This document shows, one piece after another, positions 9,601 to 21,600 of a DNA stretch of 64,000 nucleotides. The notes beneath the pieces were generated by a model. The model was not told the origin of the DNA and did no database searches. It saw nothing but the letters and a program-made list of their open reading frames with translations. The stretch spans positions 39,701,608-39,765,607 of the forward strand of contig JAVIAB010000139.1 of assembly GCA_032433765.1 (NCBI GenBank), given 5' to 3'. The position numbers and the translations under genes are program-made. Each line of letters opens with the position of its first letter. The stretch's first letter is position 1. Origin of the DNA: Megaustenia siamemsis (Eukaryota > Mollusca > Gastropoda > Stylommatophora > Ariophantidae).

Positions 9601-12600
9601 TTATGTGTGTCATGACTAAGATTTTACTAAGAATCATCATGCAAAGGGTGCGAAACAAAATCAAGTCCAGAAATTAGTGATGAACAGTGTAGTTTTGTTG
9701 GAAGTAAAGGTACGAACAATGTCATACACATCATAAGATCTTTAGTAGAAAGAACCATAGTGGTAAAAACAAATCTATACCAACGTTTCATAGATTATAC
9801 CAATGCATTTGACAAAGTAAAGCACCAAGAAATAATCAAAATTTTAGAAGGCATAAATGTTGACAGCAAAGATCTAAGAATAATAAAGAACAAGTACTGG
9901 CAACAAACAGCTGCCATAAAAACTGGAAATCATTTGGAATGTTGTGTGCTGTCATCATCATCATCATGTACCCTGCCGGTTGGCATAGGCGATCATGTCA
10001 CTCCACAATCTTCTATCTACAGTGCATCGTATCAGTTCTGTTGTTGACTGTTTTCCATGCCATGACACCAAGCTATCCAGTATTTTCTGTCTTTGTCGTC
10101 CGCGATCTCTCTTTCCTTTTATTTTGCCAGTTGTAACCAAGTATTCCAACTTTCCTCTTCTCATGATGTGCCCGAAAAATGTTGATTGCTTCTTTCTGAT
10201 GTTTTTTTGAGAGCTGCCTTTTTGTGTTGGCCTCTTTGAGAACTTCCTCATTGGTCTTTCTATCTATCCAGGGAACTTTCAACATTCTTTTGAGAAATCC
10301 CATCTCTGTGGCCTCTAATCATCTTTTCATTTGTTTGTCTACTGTCCATGATTCGCTTCCATAGGTCAGAATTGGTTCCATATAGCACCGATGAACTCTC
10401 TTTCTCATTTCTATTGACATATGTGTGCTGTCACCATATTTATTTAATATGCATAGTGAAATTATTTTAGATCCATAAGGGATATGCCTGGAATATCAAT
10501 TGGAGGTCACAATATAAATAATCTCAGGTATGTTGATGATACAGTCTTAATTGCTAAGAGTGAAAGTTACAAGAAATGTTAGACATTATAGTGAAAGAAA
10601 GCAAAAATAAAGGACTCAGCCTCAATAGCAAAAAGACAGAAGTAATGGTAAGAACAAAGAAAAAGACATCAGCCCAATGCACAATATAGACAAGTGGAAA
10701 AATATTAAAACAGGTAAATAAATTTAAATATTTGGGAACAATGATGGTAGATGTACAACAAAGGTGAGATGCAAAATGGCTCAAGCAAAAGCAGCTTTCC
10801 AAAAAATGAGGAAGATACTATGCAATCCATTTTTGACAATAGAAACAAGAAAAAGAATTCTTAAATGTTATGTAGAGCCAGTCTTAACATATGGATGTAA
10901 ATCATGGACAACAGGACAACAGACAAGAAAATCACTGGAGTCTGTAGAAATGTAGTTTTACAGAAGAATATTGAGAATACCATGGACAGCTAAGAAGAGT
11001 AATGAAAACGTTCTGAATGAGGCCAAAGCAAAAAGAGAGCTAATATCCAATATTAGGAAGAAACAATCATCATTTTTTGGTCATGTAATGAGAAGGGAAC
11101 AGCTGGAATATATTGTGACAACTGGGAAAATTGAGGGATGAAGAGACAGAGGAAAGCAAAGAGAAAAGATCTCCCGTGCGCTACCGGGGCCCAAAAGGGG
11201 AGTAAAGAATAGTGGCACTGTACCCTACCAGGCCTGTTCGTAAGAGGCGAGAAAGGAGGGTTGGGCATGGGACTGGCTATCCCATACTGTAAAAAATATA
11301 AGCCGCAAAAAACTTCACAAACATGGACAAGTCAAAGAGAGAAAAAGTTAATCCACCATCCAGAAAAGAGAAGGGCTCTCTGTCTAAGAGACATAAGACA
11401 AAGAGGAAGACCAAGGAATTCTAGGAGAAGACAGATAGAAGCAGAGATGAAGATGATGGGGAAGACATGGAATGATCTTAAAAGAATGGCAAAAAACAGA
11501 ACGACTTGGAAAGTGTTTGTTGAAGACCTATGCTCCACTGGGAGCTAAAAAGGTAGAAGAAGAAGAAGAAGAGAAAAGATACCAGACTGCTTAAGAGAAT
11601 GGTTTGGCAGAAGGTCAACAAGAGAAAATGATAAATAACTGTCGAGAGCAAGAGTTGTGGATATACATGATCACCTATACCAACATGCACGGTACTTTAT
11701 GATGATGATGATTCTAGATGTTGATCTAGGATTGACAATAATCATTAATTCTCTCATCAGTGGACTGATAACACCAAAAGGTGGACAGGTGACAATATGC
11801 ACCATCATGACAATCTATCTATCTATCTATTGTCCTTTTGAGCCTAAGACAGCACATAGGGCAGAACCACAATCTCAAAAACAGAAACCTTGCATGCCAA
11901 AGTGGCACATATTGCAGAGATCACTGCTCTAAAATATATGGCGCTGTTTCCATAGCAATACTTTTTACAATGACAGCTTGTCAAGCCATCGATCAACCTC
12001 CTTAGTCGCCTCTTACGACATGCCTGGAAGGTCACAGTGTCACTATTCTTTACTTCCCTCATAATGAGACCCCAGTAACACACAGGACACATGACAATAG
12101 TCAGAGTAAAATAATGTTCCATGGTACCTAAACTTCTATGTGAAGATGGCACTCAATGAATGAATTAATTCTTAGACCCAAGTTGGTGACGCAGTACACT
12201 GTAATGGCTTTCTTTTTTTTTTTGGGTTCTGCTGGAGAAGTTAGAGCTTTTCCATTTTAGAGGAAGCTTCTCCATTTTAGAGGGATAAATTTTATAGGTG
12301 ATGCAGTACAAGGTCTTCTATTAAAACAGACCAAACTACAACAAAGATTATAATGATCTTCTTCTTGGTGGCCAATCTGTTTTGGCGTAAACTGTTTTCA
12401 CTTTTAAATTTACATTTGCTTTCATTGCTTGTCTGTTTATTACTGCATGTTAGTGACAGTTATTTGTTTTTTTGTTGTATAGATTGTTGTTTCTCTTGTG
12501 AATGGACGCCCCAGTGCCATGAACTTTTCTTATGCTGATGTACTCCAAGAATGGACAAGAGCAACAGACATCCAACTTAAACTTCTTCGCACCAAGACTC

Positions 12601-15600
12601 TTCTTGGTCACTTGATGGCCATCGCTAGAAATGATCCAACAGTCACTAGAAGAGTAAGCATGTTGTACCCAACATTTCTATCTTATTTATTTATATACAT
12701 TAGTAAAAGTGCAGAGAGCAAGCAACACTTGATATTCATTAACAACAGAACTCCAGGGGCAGACATTTAGGTACCCAGTCACTTTCAATACATTATAAGG
12801 TGTGTGTGTGCATGTTAGTCTTACTATAAGCTTATTTGTTATACATGATCCTGTCTACAATATTTTTTCCTAAATTTCTTAAATATCAATATCATCTTTT
12901 TCCAATACTGAGTATTTGTTTACCAAAAGGTATGGAATTAGTTTATATCTTATATCATGCTTGTTTATCCATATTCAGTATCCAAAGTTTTTAAAAAATG
13001 GTCTAATTTTATGATTTACCTTCTCTTTTTATTCTCATTCACCACTGCTTCTTATTTATTTTTTGTTCTTCTTTGAGTCATCCTCTTCTTCTTTCTTTTT
13101 GTATTTTTTTTAGGTAGTGGGAATGAGAGTCATTAAATTTGTTATGTTTTTTGAGCTCCACAACTCTTTTTTTATTTTGTAAGACTTTGAGAATTATGTA
13201 TAGGCCTTATTCTTCTAAAATATTATATTGTTTTCTTTTTTCTGTTTTGTGTACCAGTACTATTACAGTATCAAGGACATCTCCATTGGTGGTCGATGTG
13301 TTTGTAATGGACATGCAGAAAGATGTGATGTTCGCAGCTCAGAAACAACTCGACTAATCTGTGTCTGCCAACACAACACATGCGGAGAAATGTGTCAGAC
13401 CTGCTGTCCTGGATTTCAACAGAAGAAATGGCGACGTGCACTAATTGATCAGCCATTTATGTGTGAACGTATGTATTTGTATTTTTACTCTTAGGGTAGA
13501 AAGATATAACAAAGTTTGTCAAGTTATCAGACAGATCTCGCCACTACTGTCGAAAAAAGAAGTATCATTAGAAGTAAAGCGAGCTATTTATAAGACTATC
13601 TTTATTCCAACATTGTGTCTTTAGTTTCAGACATGGACCTTAGACTTAAGAATTATTATAAAAATAACCACCACAGAAATGAAGTGTGTCTGATGCATGA
13701 CAGGAGACAGTCTGAGAGATGAGATATGAAATAAAGAGTTACGAAAATGACTAGGAATGGAACCAACTATTGAATACTTAAAACAACAACAGATCAAGTG
13801 GTTTGGGCATGGAATAAGAAACAAATAACTAAATCTAACATGAGTCACCAACAAACAATACAAGAACACCAGGCCAAGAGACCACAAAGTAAAAGGTGGA
13901 TAAACGGCATACTAGAAACACTTGGAGGTATAACAGCAGAAGAGGCCAACAGAAGAGCAAGAAACCATAAACTATATCTTCCTCCGATGCCGACAGGCAA
14001 ATGAAGAAGGAAAGAAAGAAACTCTTAGTGTACATGCCTAAAAAACATGTTTTAATGCAGCCTTGTTAAGCAGGCAAATATTAGAGCATGAGTGCACATC
14101 ATGATGTCTTAACATTTTTTTAACCTTAAATATTACTATATGTTATATTTCTCTCTTGCATTCACCTGGTAACTAAAGGAATAGTTATACCTCTTCATCA
14201 TTCACCCTTAGAAGGATGCTACATGGGCGTAAATGTGTTGTGTTGCTGTTTGCAGTGAAATTGTAATGGTAGTAAGACTTTGAAGTGCGCGTGGCCGTGC
14301 GGCTAAAACCATTGTTCTCCTGGCTGAAAAGCTGACATACGGTGTTTGAAGCCCGCGGTAGACAGAAAGGATTTTTTCTATTGGGGGTGAAATAAAAATC
14401 CTGAGTCGCGCACGTTGTGGTGACTGCTTGACCAAGCGGCCTTTATCCCTCTGGTTCTATCGTTGCCCCCTGACATTCACCAGTAATGGTACTATGTGTC
14501 GTAAAGATAGTTTTTTTTTTTTTTTTTTTTTTTAAGTAAGACTTTTAGTTTACACCTTTTGAACCAACACATTCATCTATGGTATGGTTTTTTTAAGTAC
14601 CCTGTTGCCATTTCTCTTGATCCCTCCCTACCCACTTGGCCAGACTAGATTAGTGACAAATAATAATAAATGACTATTATTATGGAGGTCTATGTTTCAT
14701 TAACAATACGATAATTTACGATAGTGGCTTGTCAAAACCTCTGATCAACGGTTCTATACCAAGCGGGAGAAAAACAAATCTTTCATTTTGGATCCAACTG
14801 GAAACCCATGGAGTCAGAATAGCTAAAGCAGCACTGTCTTTCAGAAGCCTTGAAAAGCTGTGAAATCAAACTCATCAGCACAAACACAAAACCTAGACTA
14901 TTCAAATCAAACATACTATCCACCATTACAGGTGAGAGCTGAAAATAACAAGAGATATAGAAACAAAGTGAACGCATTCGAAATAAATGTCTAAGGAAAA
15001 TACCTGGTATAGCATGGAAGGAATTCAAAACAAACAAGGAAATTAGAGAAATCGCAATCAACCACTAATATCTTCAGTAATCAAGAAAAGACGATGGTCA
15101 TATGTTGGACATGTGATGAGGAGAGATAAAAACCGAATAACAAAGCAAGCCCTCATGTGGGAAATAACAGGTAAGAGGAAAAGAGGCCGACCCAGGGAGA
15201 CACTTAGAAGAACATTGATCAGAGAGACAAGAGCAGCAGGAATCGGCTCCCTCAGTGAGGTAGAGTTGCTTGCACAGAACAGAGACAAATGGCGAGATTT
15301 AATAAAAGATCTTTAGAAGGATTGAAAAATGTTAGAATAAAAATTTAGATAAGAGAAAGAGTATCTGGGTCTATACCCTATGGGCCGACTACCGCTCGAA
15401 AGGTCATTAAATAGTTAGATTATTATGGAAGGAAACTTCCAAGTGATAGATCAGCCAATCATTTCAGGAGAAGTGATATATTTACAACACTCTGAAAAAA
15501 ATGTATAAATAATCAACACCAGGAAAAGACAGAGAACAATAGACAGCCAAGAGTGTTTTTCCAAGTGTTGTAAACATTCCTCTTGTCCTGAAATGATTTG

Positions 15601-18600
15601 CTGATCTATCACCTTGGACGTTTCCCTCCATAATAATTTTTATTTATTATTATTTGTCTCCAGTCTAAACCACTTGAAACTACTATTCATGCTATTTCAT
15701 CCTATAACTGTTTGTCTGCAATGCAAGTATTCAGCCCTACCCTATCAGGGACATACTTGTTGTAAGAGGAAAATACAGATATACAATTTATTCCTTAGTA
15801 GTGTTTGTAACCCTATGCTATAGTCATAAGTACACATGCGTGAAAGACATCTCCAATGATAGCAACTTTTTAGGTTGTTTATTTGACTGTGTGCTCTAGC
15901 GTTTGTTTCTCATGGCAAGGCTGTGCTGAGGAGTATGGGTTTGATCTTGTTTCGAGCTGTCTATTGTTCATTGTTTTTTCTGTCGTTGATTTTTTAAAAA
16001 TATTTAATCCTAGTGTTGTAAACATACCTCTTCTCCTGAATAGATTCGCAGACTAGACTAGTTAGTCTGTTACTGAAAGTACACAAAAAGGTAGAGTTTT
16101 ATTTATCTAGATAGTTCTGGTGTCCATTGAGTATACTCAGTGAGTATACCAGTTTTTACTTCTTAACAAAGTCTGCATTTCTTTCTTTTAGATATTATGT
16201 TATTTATTGGTAAATGAACTTTCTTTTATATATAAATTAATTGCATCTGTGCCCAGATAAAATTAAAACTGTGGCATAGTTTGAAAATGATGTGGATGGC
16301 TTGCTATTTGTGGTGTTAAAAATGTAGTAAGATTAGAATTGGAAAAATAATGGTGGTACCCTCATATTTTGAACTTGATTCATTTCAAGAGACCATTCAA
16401 ACTCTTTTAACTAATTTACAAGAAACAGAAATAAACTAAAAATGCAGCAAAACTTGTCAAATCATTTAGCAACTATCACCACTATTGTCCAACAAGAAAA
16501 AGACAAAACACACCCTACAACACAAACTTTATCCAAATGTTGTGCTGCCAATGCCAGACCTGGACTCTAGACTTAAGAACAATAATAAAAATAACCTCTA
16601 CCAAGATGAAATGTTTTAGGTGAATGACAGGAAACAGCTTGAGAGATAAAATCAGAACATGATGAACTGAGAAAAAGGATATGAACAAATGCACCATTAA
16701 AACACATAGAGAAACAATGGATAACATTTGTTTGGCCACGTGATAAGATAAAATGAACAAAAACAACACTAGAAGTTTTTAATAAACATTGTGAGAACAC
16801 CTGACTCAAGTATTGACCATAAAAAAGATGGATTGATGGAATATTAGAAACACTAGGAAACATAGCAACAGCAGAGGTCAACAGAGGAGCAAAAGATCAT
16901 AAATTATATCTTCTCTCAAATTTGAAAGGCAAATCAGGAAGGAAAGAAGATTCAAACTCTAAACAGGTTGAAGTCAGAATAATTTTTTCCCATTACAAAT
17001 AATGGAAAGTTAATTGATTGAAAAGTGAAAAAAAAATCTTTTAATGGTGTGATTAAAGCTTAACGTAATTAATGGATGACACAAACTTGAACAACATTTC
17101 GACTCAATAGGTCTTCAGCAGTAACAACAAACAACACACATACAGATATGTAAGTAAATGAAAATAGCCCTATATAACTAACTAATAATGAAGTATCTAA
17201 GACAAAATAATTTTGAACTACAGTGAAAAATAAAAATGTCTTCCCTGCATATTGGGCTGTGGCCAGAAGGAAAATAAACAAGATTTAGTCTGCACAGGAT
17301 ACTCGGGGTAGTTAATGGGAGGGCCAAAACACAGGTGGAAGGGTTCTAAAAATATGTGGGGGGATATTCATTCATTTTAGTTCAAAATTAATGTATACTA
17401 TTAAGTGATGTAAATTATACTGTAAAATAATTGCTGAATAAAATTGTATAACTTGTGAATTAAAATACTTGCAGCATGTCAGTGCTATGGACATACTGAT
17501 AAATGTATTTTTGATGAAGAGGTGGCACGAAATAGATCCAGTATTGACATCAATGGCAGATATGAAGGAGGAGGTGTTTGCCAGAACTGTAGGGTGAGCC
17601 GCTAATATTTCAGCTTTTCTGTGTGGTTTCATTATTTCTATCTATTGATTTCCAGTGTTTTTCTGTCCGTAAGTGAAAATCTTCTGTTATCTGGTCATGT
17701 GGGAATTTGCACAAATATGTGTGGCAGAATTAACTATGATAAAATTGAGAGCTCAAGGAAACAAGAAAAAAGATATGATTACAGCTTTACTGTAATAAAG
17801 GATCACACCATCTCAGCTGCTTGTTATGATCTCAAATTGGCATTTTAGTTCTAGTCTTGAACATTTTACATTGTCTATGGATGAAGATGTTCTGAGCCAA
17901 GTGCATTCCCCACATTATTAAAATTGATATTTTTTACAAGTGGTTTCAATTTGTGACACCATATACAATTCATTAAATTTTTAGCTAATGTAAACATTTA
18001 TGTATAAATTATATTTTAGTAGAATAAAGTTTACATTGAGTAGTGGAGAAAATATGACGACCATGTGCTCAGAGAAAGAGGAACAATACTGGTAACGAGA
18101 TGGATTGCAGTTTATCCAACTGATAGCATTTGTTGACCTCTTAGAAACTTCTGTGAGTTTATGTTCAGAATTGGAGTTAACAACGATGGCCTAACATCAT
18201 CAAGCGCTATACATTTTAAAAAAATATAACGATCATCATTTTCAAGAGGACGTGAACTTCCGGTATATGGTGGATAGGCGACGGGAACAATTGAAGGCTA
18301 TGCATGAAAAGTGTTCCTTGTTGCAGTTTCCTCATATTCCTAGTCCGGCTTGTTGCAGGAGCTACTGAGTTAAGTGCTCTGTGCACACCGTGAGCTGTGT
18401 GTCTCATCTGTTTTTATCATGTTTCGATATTCCAATTGTTTACGATGAATGATGATATCGTATGACAGGGAACAGTTGGCTGTGTTCACTTTCTTTGCGG
18501 TTTCACTTTATGTCTTTTGGTGTGTGCTGAGACTGCTACGATGGGGACTACAGTTACCTTTCTTTGTTTGGGAGATGAGATATTAATTTGGATGATTACG

Positions 18601-21600
18601 CTGGTACGGGCAGTTGAGCAATTATGGATTTTAATTCGTTTGCAGTGATACCGGGGCCTTCCATAACCAAATAACCAAACGTTTACATGAAACAAATCAA
18701 AGAAATGGCCAATCTGAGAGTTTCAGGGGAGGTAATATTACATTTTTAACCACAAATGTTTTTAAATTTTAAAATACAGCTTCTTCTAATCACTGTAAGT
18801 GTATATCAGAGCATGTACATTTTATTTTCCTGAAAAAAACACAAATGAACAAATGAATTAAAATATCAGTGACAAAAACCTGCAATATGCAGCCAACAAA
18901 AGGCCTTCTTCAGAAACACAGATAATGCATACATTTAAACAAACAGAAAAAAGATACTAGAATCTAACTACAACATAGTGAATACAAAATAAAGCATCAT
19001 AAGTAAAAAATCAGAAAAAGGACACTTACCTATATCAGACTGTCAAAGACCAAATGTGGAGAAGCAAAGAAACATATCAGATAGTTGTTTAGATACTTAC
19101 ATAAGATGATTGAATAATGAGGTAAGGCTAGCAAGAAGAATAATGGATCTAAACATAGACAATAATTCTGCACTTAGGCTCCTTAATTCATGGATATATA
19201 AAAGTATTGATTTTGTTAGATCTTAATATTATAAACATTTTGTATACCATATTTCTTATGCAGGATAACACAATGGGCATTAATTGTGAACAGTGTGTCC
19301 CAAAATTCTATAGACCAGCTGGTGTACAACAAATGGCCGTTGATGCATGCAGGCGTAAGTACATGAGTTTTCATGGTTTACACTTTTCAGTGCTATAAAC
19401 TTACCTTTACATAATTAATGATCTTTCTTTAATCATGAAAATATAAAGAGGAACAGCTTTGCTGTATAAAAATAAAAATCAAATTAGCAGCCGTGTTTTA
19501 CATACATCATGTTTTTATCATGCTTTTATTAACTGGCTTAGTACTCTTTTGTATTTAATATGTTTTACTTTGCTTTTGTCTTTTTCCTTAAAAAAGATTT
19601 CCAACTGAAAAATCATTTGTATCTTTTGGTAGTTCCTTTTTATGCAACAAAGTTGTAACTGTGTGATTTTTTTTTCTTAAATGTATTTTTCATTAAACAA
19701 TTTTGCTTTCCATTTATTTTCCTCCATATAAATTGATAATGAGCCTTAGTGGCTGAATGGTTAGTGAGAATGCTCCTGATCAGAAGGGTGTAGGTTCAAT
19801 TCCCAGAAATGGTGACATTTTTTTGGTCAGATTGACAAGGCTGCAGGATTTACTCAGCCTCTCAAAATGGGTACTAGAGATTTTTGTGGGAAGTAAGAAC
19901 AACTTGCATTGAGCACATCAAGCAGAAAGTGTTTTTGGTCATGGAAAAATATAGTCGTCATCATCTAGCTTGTCCAGGCTAGAAACTGGCTCTCATGACA
20001 ACCACTCTCAGGTTTATTCTCTCCTGTATGTGATGTCCAGCAACAGTCCTAGCTTGTCCAGGCTAGAAACTGGCTCTCATGACAACCACTCTCAGGTTTA
20101 TTCTCTCCTGTATGTGATGTCCAGCAACAGTCTGTGATGTTTTGCACACACCTGCTTCTAAGTCTTCTTTTGTCATGTTTATCTGAAACGTTCACTAATG
20201 CTAGATTTCTAATGTCTATTAAGATTTGGAGGGGACCTTTACTTACTACCTTTTTTAACTTTATATAACTTAATCCCATCCCTTTCCTCTGAAAACAACT
20301 GTTACACAACTGCTGTGAAAAACTGACTTTCCTTAATCTTTTTCAGTTGGTTGTTTATTACAGCCCATGATCTTTTGTACAAAGGTGTAGCTCATTCTCA
20401 ATCATTTTGTGGGTGAGAAGAGCTTGTTGTCAGTGGTAGGTTGTATCGAAATATATTGGCACTGCAAGTCCATTAGGCAGAAGCAGTGTAATAAAAGGTG
20501 ATTCATTATTTCCAGGTGGTAGTTACACTATCTACAGTTTAGTTTGTGCAGGGAGCTTAATCTACTGTTCTTTGTTGATTGACAAATGTGTAGTGAGTGT
20601 ATGAGGAGTGGATACCGGTGCCTATGTCATTCAGGGGAAATTATTGTCTATTGTCACACTCGACAGGAAATGTAGGGAAAAGAACTCAGTCGTGGTCAGT
20701 GCGGAAGTCAACGGTCTCATCTGGGATAACATTGATGAGAAAGGTGCAGTCATCTATACAGACAAATCTGTAATATGACACCAAAGGAGTGCATGGGCAT
20801 TTAAAGCATGCTCAGTGGGCAGAATAGTCAGAGAAGACAGTGGTGCATACGTTATGACCATGAGTAGCATGATGATGGAAGTGATGGCAGTGACCAGCAT
20901 TTATCTCATTAGTCACAAGACTACACCCATGCCTGCATACTAAGTGATTTGATGAGCATGATTTTAAAAAGTGGAGGCGGGCTCTGTACACATGCAATGG
21001 ATAGAGTCAATGCAGAAGACAAAAATACGTAAGGTCTACTTTGTCTATGTCCTAGGACATGCAGGAGTACGAAGAAATGAAAGTGCGGACATGTTGGCTA
21101 GCTGCACTATTGTTGACAACCAATGGATTGGGCGGACATCATCAATGCCCTCAGAGATGTGGGAAGGGCACAGGACCAACCATGAGTCCATGTCACTCCT
21201 TTGGATGAAAGCGATGGGAGTTAAGATGGGCACAGCCAGAAACGAGAAATTTTGTCTTTCGTGTAAGAAGATTAATCAACCAACAGAGAACTGGAGTTGT
21301 CAGTCGTTGGATACTGCGGGACTTGCTGAGGAGAGGATCTGAGCACCTATGGACATGTTCAGAGTGCAATGATGATGACCTGCAAATAACTCAATAACTC
21401 ATTAAACGTGTAGTTTATTCTCCTCTTCTATTTGGAGGCAAACAGTTCTGAATGTTTATTTTCACCTGTTTTACTGAGTCATGATGGGTGTAGCTTTTCT
21501 TAATGTTGAACAATCATGGATCATTTAAACACTTCTTCTTCTTCTTCTTCTTTTCTGTCTTTCCTCCAATGCTGTTGGCGTTGAGGGGAGATACAATCTG

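Larger units (their letters stand above)
9190..11715 (+). mobile_element. LINE-B copy interrupted twice (pieces 9190-9954, 10434-11170, 11581-11715)
   Basis: Joined pieces show an EN/RT linker, [39 protein letters not shown] (motif A), a degraded Y-V-D-D-T motif near 10530, the thumb block [14 protein letters not shown], the terminal [16 protein letters not shown] block and a final ATGATGATGAT tail. Each break is bordered by a duplicated target: TGTGTGCTGTCA (9943-9954, 10422-10433) and GAGAAAAGAT (11161-11170, 11571-11580). Stops and frameshifts make it inactive. An internal 82-bp tandem duplication (9391-9472, 9473-9554) is a further lesion. Confidence 0.85.

Noticed and set aside
19738..19830. 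Functional tRNA gene
   Set aside because: Only the internal promoter boxes are tRNA-like; no acceptor stem closes and a SINE body follows. The same applies to 14285, 27076, 28586, 33150 and 49960.
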